Of a stretch of DNA of 64,000 bases, positions 55,265 through 64,000 are shown in pieces. A model generated the notes under the pieces. The model saw nothing but the letters and a program-made list of their open reading frames with translations. It ran no database searches and had not been told where the DNA came from. Each line of letters opens with the position of its first letter. Position 1 is the stretch's first letter. Source of the stretch: Auanema rhodensis (taxonomy: Eukaryota > Nematoda > Chromadorea > Rhabditida > Rhabditidae); NCBI GenBank assembly GCA_964057225.1, contig CAXKVF010000076.1, positions 62,001 to 126,000 on the forward strand, in the 5' to 3' direction. The translations under genes and the position numbers were made by a program.

Positions 55265-56320
55265 TTCACGTGAAAGATAAAGAGATGCGGTTTTCAAAAT
55301 TAGATTCCCCATGTCCATATTAGTCTAAAAACAAATTTTTATTGATATTGGTTCATGGTAACCATGACTTTGAAATTTACGTGAACTTTAATTTATGCTA
55401 ATTAAATGTACACGTGATGTGCACTTGGTATGTAACTCGCTTCACGTGAAAGATAAAGAGATGCGGTTTTCAAAATTAGATTCCCCATGTCCATATTAGT
55501 CTAAAAACAGATTTTTATTGATATTAGTTCATGGTAACCATGACTTTGAAATTTACGTGAACTTTAATTTATGCTAATTAAATGTACACGTGATGTGCAC
55601 TTGGTATGTAACTCGCTTCACGTGAAAGATAAAGAGATGCGGTTTTCAAAATTAGATTCCCCATGTCCATATTAGTCTAAAAACAAATTTTTATTGATAT
55701 TGGTTCATGGTAACCATGACTTTGAAATTTACGTGAACTTTAATTTATGCTAATTAAATGTACACGTGATGTGCACTTGGTATGTAACTCGCTTCACGTG
55801 AAAGATAAAGAGATGCGGTTTTCAAAATTAGATTCCCCATGTCCATATTAGTCTAAAAACAAATTTTTATTGATATTGCTTCATGGTAACCATGACTTTG
55901 AAATTTACGTGAACTTTAATTTATGCTAATTAAATGTACACGTGATGTGCACTTGGTATGTAACTCGCTTCACGTGAAAGATAAAGAGATGCGGTTTTCA
56001 AAATTAGATTCCCCATGTCCATATTAGTCTAAAAACAAATTTTTATTGATATTGGTGAATGGTAACCATGACTTTGAAATTTACGTGAACTTTAATTTAT
56101 GCTAATTAAATGTACACGTGATGTGCACTTGGTATGTAACTCGCTTCACGTGAAAGATGAAGAGATGCGGTTTTCAAAATTAGATTCCTCATGTCCATAT
56201 TAGTCTAAAAACAAATTTTTATTGATATTGGTTCATGGTAACCATGACTTTGAAATTTACGTGAACTTTAATTTATGCTAATTAAATGTACACGTGATGT
56301 GCACTTGGTATGTAACTCGC

Positions 56321-58432
56321 TTCACGTGAAAGATAAAGAGATGCGGTTTTCAAAATTAGATTCCCCATGTCCATATTAGTCTAAAAACAAATTTTTATTG
56401 ATATTGGTGAATGGTAACCATGACTTTGAAATTTACGTGAACTTTAATTTATGCTAATTAAATGTACACGTGATGTGCACTTGGTATGTAACTCGCTTCA
56501 CGTGAAAGATGAAGAGATGCGGTTTTCAAAATTAGATTCCTCATGTCCATATTAGTCTAAAAACAAATTTTTATTGATATTGGTTCATGGTAACCATGAC
56601 TTTGAAATTTACGTGAACTTTAATTTATGCTAATTAAATGTACACGTGATGTGCACTTGGTATGTAACTCGCTTCACGTGAAAGATAAAGAGATGCGGTT
56701 TTCAAAATTAGATTCCCCATGTCCATATTAGTCTAAAAACAAATTTTTATTGATATTGGTACATGGTAACCATGACTTTGAAATTTACGTGAACTTTAAT
56801 TTATGCTAATTAAATGTACACGTGATGTGCACTTGGTATGTAACTCGCTTCACGTGAAAGATAAAGAGATTCGGTTTTCAAAATTAGATTCCCCATGTCC
56901 ATATTAGTCTAAAAACAAATTTTTATTGATATTGGTTCATGGTAACCATGACTTTGAAATTTACGTGAACTTTAATTTATGCTAATTAAATGTACACGTG
57001 ATGTGCACTTGGTATGTAACTCGCTTCACGTGAAAGATAAAGAGATGCGGTTTTCAAAATTAGATTCCCCATGTCCATATTAGTCTAAAAACAAATTTTT
57101 ATTGATATTGGTTCATGGTAACCATGACTTTGAAATTTACGTGAACTTTAATTTATGCTAATTAAATGTACACGTGATGTGCACTTGGTATGTAACTCGC
57201 TTCACGTGAAAGATAAAGAGATGCGGTTTTCAAAATTAGATTCCCCATGTCCATATTAGTCTAAAAACAAATTTTTATTGATATTGGTTCATGGTAACCA
57301 TGACTTTGAAATTTACGTGAACTTTAATTTATGCTAATTAAATGTACACGTGATGTGCACTTGGTATGTAACTCGCTTCACGTGAAAGATAAAGAGATGC
57401 GGTTTTCAAAATTAGATTCCCCATGTCCATATTAGTCTAAAAACAAATTTTTATTAATATTGGTGCATGGTAACCATGACTTTGAAATTTACGTGAACTT
57501 TAATTTATGCTAATTAAATGTACACGTGATGTGCACTTGGTATGTAACTCGCTTCACGTGAAAGATAAAGAGATGCGGTTTTCAAAATTAGATTCCTCAT
57601 GTCTATATTAGTCTAAAAACAAATTTTTATTGATATTGGTTCATGGTAACCATGACTTTGAAATTTACGTGAACTTTAATTTATGCTAATTAAATGTACA
57701 CGTGATGTGCACTTGGTATGTAACTCGCTTCACGTGAAAGATAAAGAGATGCGGTTTTCAAAATTAGATTCCCCATGTCCATATTAGTCTAAAAACAAAT
57801 TTTTATTGATATTGCTTCATGGTAACCATGACTTTGAAATTTACGTGAACTTTAATTTATGCTAATTAAATGTACACGTGATGTGCACTTGGTATGTAAC
57901 TCGCTTCACGTGAAAGATAAAGAGATGCGGTTTTCAAAATTAGATTCCCCATGTCCATATTAGTCTCAACACAAATTTTTATTGATATTGCTTCATGGTA
58001 ACCATGACTTTGAAATTTACGTGAACTTTAATTTATGCTAATTAAATGTACACGTGATGTGCACTTGGTATGTAACTCGCTTCACGTGAAAGATAAAGAG
58101 ATGCGGTTTGCAAAATTAGATTCCCCATGTCCATATTAGTCTAAAAACAAATTTTTATTGATATTGCTTCATGGTAACCATGACTTTGAAATTTACGTGA
58201 ACTTTAATTTATGCTAATTAAATGTACACGTGATGTGCTCTTGGTATGTAACTCGCTTCACGTGAAAGATAAAGAAATGCGGTTTTCAAAATTAGATTCC
58301 CCATGTCCATATTAGTCTAAAAACAAATTTTTATTGATATTGGTTCATGGTAACCATGACTTTGAAATTTACGTGAACTTTAATTTATGCTAATTAAATG
58401 TACACGTGATGTGCACTTGGTATGTAACTCGC
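56321..58432 (+). repeat. Twelve-unit block shared with 1409-3520 (offset 312 units, 54,912 bp)
   Basis: Units 321-332 repeat the marker order of units 9-20: GGTGAAT; AGATGAAG with TTCCTCATGT; GGTACAT; GATTCGG; GGTTC; GGTTC; GGTGC; TTCCTCATGTCTAT; GCTTC; CTCAACACAA; GTTTGCAAAA with GTGCTCTTGG; AAAGAAATGC. GGTACAT and GATTCGG occur nowhere else that I saw. Small differences exist: TCTAGAAAC in unit 12 only, GTGATAGATAA in unit 14 only, and TTATTAATAT in unit 327 only. This is the longest-range block similarity in the window. Confidence 0.88.
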
Positions 58433-58784
58433 TTCACGTGAAAGATAAAGAGATGCGGTTTTCAAAATTAGATTCCCCATGTCCATATTAGTCTAAAAAC
58501 AAATTTTTATTGATATTGCTTCATGGTAACCATGACTTTGAAATTTACGTGAACTTTAATTTATGCTAATTAAATGTACACGTGATGTGCACTTGGTATG
58601 TAACTCGCTTCACGTGAATGATAAAGAGATGCGGTTTTCAAAATTAGATTCCCCATGTCCATATTAGTCTAAAAACAAATTTTTATTGATATTGCTTCAT
58701 GGTAACCATGACTTTGAAATTTACGTGAACTTTAATTTATGCTAATTAAATGTACACGTGATGTGCACTTGGTATGTAACTCGC

Positions 58785-60192
58785 TCCACGTGAAAGATAA
58801 AGAGATGCGGTTTTCAAAATTAGATTCCCCATGTCCATATTAGTCTAAAAACAAATTTTTATTGTTATTGGTGCATGGTAACCATGACTTTGAAATTTAC
58901 GTGAACTTTAATTTATGCTAATTAAATGTACACGTGATGTGCACTTGGTATGTAACTCGCTTCACGTGAAAGATAAAGAGATGCGGTTTTCAAAATTAGA
59001 TTCCCCATGTCCATATTAGTCTAAAAACAAATTTTTATTGATATTTGTGCATGGTAACCATGACTTTGAAATTTACGTGAACTTTAATTTATGCTAATTA
59101 AATGTACACGTGATGTGCACTTGGTATGTAACTCGCTTCACGTGAAAGATGAAGAGATGCGGTTTTCAAAATTAGATTCCCCATGTCCATATTAGTCTAA
59201 AAACAAATTTTTATTGATATTGGTTCATGGTAACCATGACTTTGAAATTTACGTGAACTTTAATTTATGCTAATTAAATATACACGTGATGTGCACTTGG
59301 TATGTAACTCGCTTCACGTGAAAGATAAAGAGATGCGGTTTTCAAAATTAGATTCCCCATGTCCATATTAGTCTAAAAACAAATTTTTATTGATATTGGT
59401 GCATGGTAACCATGACTTTGAAATTTACGTGAACTTTAATTTATGCTAATTAAATGTACACGTGATGTGCACTTGGTATGTAACTCGCTTCACGTGAAAG
59501 ATAAAGAGATGCGGTTTTTAAAATTAGATTCCCCATGTCCATATTAGTCTAAAAACAAATTTTTATTGATATTGGTTCATGGTAACCATGACTTTGAAAT
59601 TTACGTGAACTTTAATTTATGCTAATTAAATGTACACGTGATGTGCACTTGGTATGTAACTCGCTTCACGTGAAAGATAAAGAGATGCGGTTTTCAAAAT
59701 TAGATTCCCCATGTCCATATTAGTCTAAAAACAAATTTTTATTGATATTGGTTCATGGTAACCATGACTTTGAAATTTACGTGAACTTTAATTTATGCTA
59801 ATTAAATGTACACGTGATGTGCACTTGGTATGTAACTCGCTTCACGTGAAAGATAAAGAGATGCGGTTTTCAAAATTAGATTCCCCATGTCCATATTAGT
59901 CTAAAAACAAATTTTTATTGATATTGGTTCATGGTAACCATGACTTTGAAATTTACGTGAACTTTAATTTATGCTAATTAAATGTACACGTGATGTGCAC
60001 TTGGTATGTAACTCGCTTCACGTGAAAGATAAAGAGATGCGGTTTTCAAAATTAGATTCCCCATGTCCATATTAGTCTAAAAACAAATTTTTATTGATAT
60101 TGGTTCATGGTAACCATGACTTTGAATTTTACGTGAACTTTAATTTATGCTAATTAAATGTACACGTGATGTGCACTTGGTATGTAACTCGC
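58785..60192 (+). repeat. Eight-unit block shared with 17777-19184 (offset 233 units, 41,008 bp)
   Basis: Units 335-342 follow the order of units 102-109: GGTGC; ATATTTGTGC; AGATGAAG; GGTGC; GTTTTTAAAATT; GGTTC; GGTTC; GGTTC with GAATTTTACGTG. ATATTTGTGC is a rare marker. Unit 104 has TTCCTCATGT and unit 103 has GTCCCTATTA where the distal copy has the common form, so the copies have diverged slightly. Confidence 0.8.
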
Positions 60193-61072
60193 TTCACGTG
60201 AAAGATAAAGAGATGCAGTTTTCAAAATTAGATTCCCCATGTCCATATTAGTCTAAAAACAAATTTTTATTGATATTGGTTCATGGTAACCATGACTTTG
60301 AAATTTACGTGAACTTTAATTTATGCTAATTAAATGTACACGTGATGTGCACTTGGTATGTAACTCGCTTCACGTGAAAGATAAAGAGATGCGGTTTTCA
60401 AAATTAGATTCCCCATGTCCATATTAGTCTAAAAACAAATTTTTATTGATATTGCTTCATGATAACCATGACTTTGAAATTTACGTGAACTTTAATTTAT
60501 GCTAATTAAATGTACACGTGATGTGCACTTGGTATGTAACTCGCTTCACGTGAAAGATAAAGAGATGCGGTTTTTAAAATTAGATTCCTCATGTCCATAT
60601 TAGTCTAAAAACAAATTTTTATTGATATTGGTGCATGGTAACCATGACTTTGAAATTTACGTGAACTTTAATTTATGCTAATTAAATGTACACGTGATGT
60701 GCACTTGGTATGTAACTCGCTTCACGTGAAAGATAAAGAGATGCGGTTTTCAAAATTAGATTCCCCATGTCCATATTAGTCTAAAAACAAATTTTTATTG
60801 ATATTGGTGAATGGTAACCATGACTTTGAAATTTACGTGAACTTTAATTTATGCTAATTAAATGTACACGTGATGTGCACTTGGTATGTAACTCGCTTCA
60901 CGTGAAAGATAAAGAGATGCAGTTTTCAAAATCAGATTCCCCATGTCCATATTAGTCTAAAAACAAATTTTTATTGATATTGGTTCATGGTAACCATGAC
61001 TTTGAAATTTACGTGAACTTTAATTTATGCTAATTAAATGTACACGTGATGTGCACTTGGTATGTAACTCGC
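60193..61072 (+). repeat. Five-unit block shared with 47521-48400 (offset 72 units, 12,672 bp)
   Basis: Units 343-347 match units 271-275 (and largely 254-258): GCAGTTTT; GCTTC; GTTTTTAAAATT with TTCCTCATGT and GGTGC; GGTGAAT; GCAGTTTT with AAATCAGATT. Unit 344 carries a private CATGATAACC. These zone F units sit directly beside units of the 102-109 type, so a junction between two differently derived blocks lies at about 60192/60193. Confidence 0.82.
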
Positions 61073-63888
61073 TTCACGTGAAAGATAAAGAGATGCGGTT
61101 TTCAAAATTAGATTCCTCATGTCTATATTAGTCTAAAAACAAATTTTTATTGATATTGGTGCATGGTAACCATGACTTTGAAATTTACGTGAACTTTAAT
61201 TTATGCTAATTAAATGTACACGTGATGTGCACTTGGTATGTAACTCGCTTCACGTGAAAGATAAAGAGATGCGGTTTTCAAAATTAGATTCCTCATGTCT
61301 ATATTAGTCTAAAAACAAATTTTTATTGATATTGGTTCATGGTAACCATGACTTTGAAATTTACGTGAACTTTAATTTATGCTAATTAAATGTACACGTG
61401 ATGTGCACTTGGTATGTAACTCGCTTCACGTGAAAGATAAAGAGATGCGGTTTTCAAAATTAGATTCCCCATGTCCATATTAGTCTAAAAACAAATTTTT
61501 ATTGATATTGCTTCATGGTAACCATGACTTTGAAATTTACGTGAACTTTAATTTATGCTAATTAAATGTACACGTGATGTGCACTTGGTATGTAACTCGC
61601 TTCACGTGAAAGATAAAGAGATGCGGTTTTCAAAATTAGATTTCCCATGTCCATATTAGTCTCAACACAAATTTTTATTGATATTGCTTCATGGTAACCA
61701 TGACTTTGAAATTTACGTGAACTTTAATTTATGCTAATTAAATGTACACGTGATGTGCACTTGGTATGTAACTCGCTTCACGTGAAAGATAAAGAGATGC
61801 GGTTTGCAAAATTAGATTCCCCATGTCCATATTAGTCTAAAAACAAATTTTTATTGATATTGCTTCATGGTAACCATGACTTTGAAATTTACGTGAACTT
61901 TAATTTATGCTAATTAAATGTACACGTGATGTGCTCTTGGTATGTAACTCGCTTCACGTGAAAGATAAAGAAATGCGGTTTTCAAAATTAGATTCCCCAT
62001 GTCCATATTAGTCTAAAAACAAATTTTTATTGATATTGGTTCATGGTAACCATGACTTTGAAATTTACGTGAACTTTAATTTATGCTAATTAAATGTACA
62101 CGTGATGTGCACTTGGTATGTAACTCGCTTCACGTGAAAGATAAAGAGATGCGGTTTTCAAAATTAGATTCCCCATGTCCATATTAGTCTAAAAACAAAT
62201 TTTTATTGATATTGCTTCATGGTAACCATGACTTTGAAATTTACGTGAACTTTAATTTATGCTAATTAAATGTACACGTGATGTGCACTTGGTATGTAAC
62301 TCGCTTCACGTGAATGATAAAGAGATGCGGTTTTCAAAATTAGATTCCCCATGTCCATATTAGTCTAAAAACAAATTTTTATTGATATTGCTTCATGGTA
62401 ACCATGACTTTGAAATTTACGTGAACTTTAATTTATGCTAATTAAATGTACACGTGATGTGCACTTGGTATGTAACTCGCTCCACGTGAAAGATAAAGAG
62501 ATGCGGTTTTCAAAATTAGATTCCCCATGTCCATATTAGTCTAAAAACAAATTTTTATTGATATTGGTGCATGGTAACCATGACTTTGAAATTTACGTGA
62601 ACTTTAATTTATGCTAATTAAATGTACACGTGATGTGCACTTGGTATGTAACTCGCTTCACGTGAAAGATAAAGAGATGCGGTTTTCAAAATTAGATTCC
62701 CCATGTCCATATTAGTCTAAAAACAAATTTTTATTGATATTTGTGCATGGTAACCATGACTTTGAAATTTACGTGAACTTTAATTTATGCTAATTAAATG
62801 TACACGTGATGTGCACTTGGTATGTAACTCGCTTCACGTGAAAGATGAAGAGATGCGGTTTTCAAAATTAGATTCCCCATGTCCATATTAGTCTAAAAAC
62901 AAATTTTTATTGATATTGGTTCATGGTAACCATGACTTTGAAATTTACGTGAACTTTAATTTATGCTAATTAAATATACACGTGATGTGCACTTGGTATG
63001 TAACTCGCTTCACGTGAAAGATAAAGAGATGCGGTTTTCAAAATTAGATTCCCCATGTCCATATTAGTCTAAAAACAAATTTTTATTGATATTGGTGCAT
63101 GGTAACCATGACTTTGAAATTTACGTGAACTTTAATTTATGCTAATTAAATGTACACGTGATGTGCACTTGGTATGTAACTCGCTTCACGTGAAAGATAA
63201 AGAGATGCGGTTTTTAAAATTAGATTCCCCATGTCCATATTAGTCTAAAAACAAATTTTTATTGATATTGGTTCATGGTAACCATGACTTTGAAATTTAC
63301 GTGAACTTTAATTTATGCTAATTAAATGTACACGTGATGTGCACTTGGTATGTAACTCGCTTCACGTGAAAGATAAAGAGATGCGGATTTCAAAATTAGA
63401 TTCCCCATGTCCATATTAGTCTAAAAACAAATTTTTATTGATATTGCTTCATGGTAACCATGACTTTGAAATTTACGTGAACTTTAATTTATGCTAATTA
63501 AATGTACACGTGATGTGCTCTTGGTATGTAACTCGCTTCACGTGAAAGATAAAGAAATGCGGTTTTCAAAATTAGATTCCCCATGTCCATATTAGTCTAA
63601 AAACAAATTTTTATTGATATTGGTTCATGGTAACCATGACTTTGAAATTTACGTGAACTTTAATTTATGCTAATTAAATGTACACGTGATGTGCACTTGG
63701 TATGTAACTCGCTTCACGTGAAAGATAAAGAGATGCGGTTTGCAAAATTAGATTCCCCATGTCCATATTAGTCTCAACACAAATTTTTATTGATATTGCT
63801 TCATGGTAACCATGACTTTGAAATTTACGTGAACTTTAATTTATGCTAATTAAATGTACACGTGATGTGCACTTGGTATGTAACTCGC

Positions 63889-64000
63889 TTCACGTGAAAG
63901 ATAAAGAGATGCGGTTTGCAAAATTAGATTCCCCATGTCCATATTAGTCTAAAAACAAATTTTTATTGATATTGCTTCATGGTAACCATGACTTTGAAAT
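63889..64000 (+). repeat. Partial monomer (unit 364, first 112 bases) cut by the window edge
   Basis: The last unit begins TTCACGTGAA at 63889 and reaches unit base 112. It carries GTTTGCAAAA and GCTTC, as units that follow a CTCAACACAA unit usually do. The truncation is the end of the window, not a biological boundary. Confidence 0.95.

Larger units (their letters stand above)
42241..55968 (+). repeat. Array zone F: units 241-318
   Basis: This zone is marked by ATTAGTTC, GCAGTTTT (25A), AAATCAGATT (37C), GTTTTTAAAATT with TTCCTCATGT, GGTGAAT, AGAAAAAGAG (14A), ACTTCAATTT and AAAACCAAAT. Zone E signatures such as TTGCCC/ATTGTT and AATTGAATG do not occur. It holds nested repeats of 8, 17, 3, 13 and 15 units. 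Units 293-297 and 306-312 alternate GGTTC and ATTAGTTC forms, a dimer pattern like that of units 1-4. Confidence 0.87.
57553..63360 (+). repeat. Tandem segmental duplication, offset 21 units (3,696 bp)
   Basis: Units 328-339 (57553-59664) match 349-360 (61249-63360): TTCCTCATGTCTAT; GCTTC; CTCAACACAA; GTTTGCAAAA with GTGCTCTTGG; AAAGAAATGC; GCTTC; GTGAATGATAA; CTCCACGTG with GGTGC; ATATTTGTGC; AGATGAAG with AAATATACAC; GGTGC; GTTTTTAAAATT. Differences noticed: TTTCCCATGT in unit 351 only, and ATTGTTATTG in unit 335 only. The match breaks at units 327/348 and 340/361. Confidence 0.9.
1..64000. repeat. Satellite DNA array, 176-bp monomer, about 363.6 head-to-tail copies
   Basis: The same 176-base unit recurs without a break from first to last base, always in the same orientation. 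Unit k starts at 176k-175. Starts at 1, 177, 353, 10561, 21121, 31681, 42241, 52801 and 63361 all read TTCACGTGAA, so no net base has been gained or lost. Units differ from the common form by about 0-5 substitutions, mostly at a few recurring sites. The consensus is about 32% GC. No unique sequence, transposon or edge is present, so the true array is longer on both sides. Tandem monomers of about one nucleosome length are typical of eukaryotic centromeric or pericentromeric heterochromatin; that location here is inferred. I do not recognise the family. Confidence 0.98.
55969..64000 (+). repeat. Array zone G: units 319-364, mosaic of blocks found elsewhere
   Basis: The zone opens with a two-unit duplication (GGTGAAT then AGATGAAG with TTCCTCATGT, units 319-320 and 321-322). 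Runs of units then match distant parts of the window: 321-332 match 9-20; 335-342 match 102-109; 343-347 match 271-275. From unit 328 a 21-unit duplication follows. Unit 361 is singular with GCGGATTTC, and unit 363 combines GTTTGCAAAA and CTCAACACAA, which are otherwise in neighbouring units. Confidence 0.85.

Noticed and set aside
1-64000. CRISPR array
   Set aside because: The repeat is 176 bp, contiguous and without unique spacers. Variation is by point substitutions inside the repeat, with no cas genes or leader.
1-64000. Protein-coding tandem repeat (for example a silk-like or surface repeat protein)
   Set aside because: The unit length is not a multiple of three, and stops occur in all six frames of the consensus. 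The longest open stretch is about 110 bp.
1-64000. Human or primate alpha satellite (about 171 bp)
   Set aside because: The period is 176 without length variation, no CENP-B box (TTCG...CGGG pattern) was found in the unit, and the sequence does not resemble alphoid DNA.
1-64000. Plasmid or phage iterons, or a bacterial origin
   Set aside because: Iterons are about 17-22 bp and few in number. Hundreds of 176-bp copies with higher-order structure are a eukaryotic satellite pattern.
1-64000. Telomeric or subtelomeric repeat
   Set aside because: No TTAGGG, TTTAGGG or TTAGG tandem tract is present in the unit or between units.
1-64000. tRNA, 5S rRNA or snRNA gene cluster
   Set aside because: No cloverleaf, A/B box pair or 5S internal control region could be read in the 176-bp unit.

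Overview
The whole 64,000-base window is one uninterrupted head-to-tail satellite DNA array. The monomer is 176 bp. Taking TTCACGTGAA at base 1 as the unit start, unit k begins at 176k-175, so the window holds 363 complete units plus the first 112 bases of unit 364 (63889-64000). The phase is unchanged at every checkpoint I read (1, 10561, 21121, 31681, 42241, 52801, 63361), so there is no net insertion or deletion. Units differ only by scattered substitutions, typically 0-5 per unit. I see no gene, RNA gene, transposon, unique sequence or array edge. In the consensus no frame on either strand stays open longer than about 110 bp.

Megabase-style arrays of nucleosome-sized monomers occur in eukaryotic centromeric or other constitutive heterochromatin, so this is almost certainly an interior slice of such an array. 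The consensus is about 32% GC (56 of 176 by hand count). I could not match it to a satellite I know: it is not human alpha satellite, Arabidopsis 178-bp, maize knob 180-bp or CentO. A plant or an invertebrate are both possible, and the species is left open.

The array is layered. Shared substitutions divide it into neighbourhoods: units 1-12 (1-2112); units 13-46 (2113-8096), with 9- and 11-unit duplications; units 47-154 (8097-27104), with a 20-unit block in tandem followed by a 40-unit block in tandem; units 155-163 (27105-28688), transitional; units 164-240 (28689-42240), a distinct variant family with 7- and 10-unit higher-order repeats; units 241-318 (42241-55968), with 8-, 17-, 3- and 13/15-unit repeats; and units 319-364 (55969-64000), a mosaic of blocks also found elsewhere in the window, with a 21-unit duplication. 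No single higher-order period runs through the array. Instead there are many superimposed segmental duplications, always whole numbers of monomers, as expected from unequal exchange or replication slippage in register.

Each monomer carries a dense set of dyads: a perfect 10-bp palindrome containing CACGTG (1-10), a 15-nt dyad around GGTAACC (89-103), an AT-rich inverted repeat (123-142), and three ACGTG cores spaced 33 and 32 bp apart. One CACGTG, read on the minus strand, is ATCACGTG, which fits the yeast CDEI consensus RTCACRTG. These are the best candidates for protein-binding or secondary-structure signals. Any centromere role is inference.
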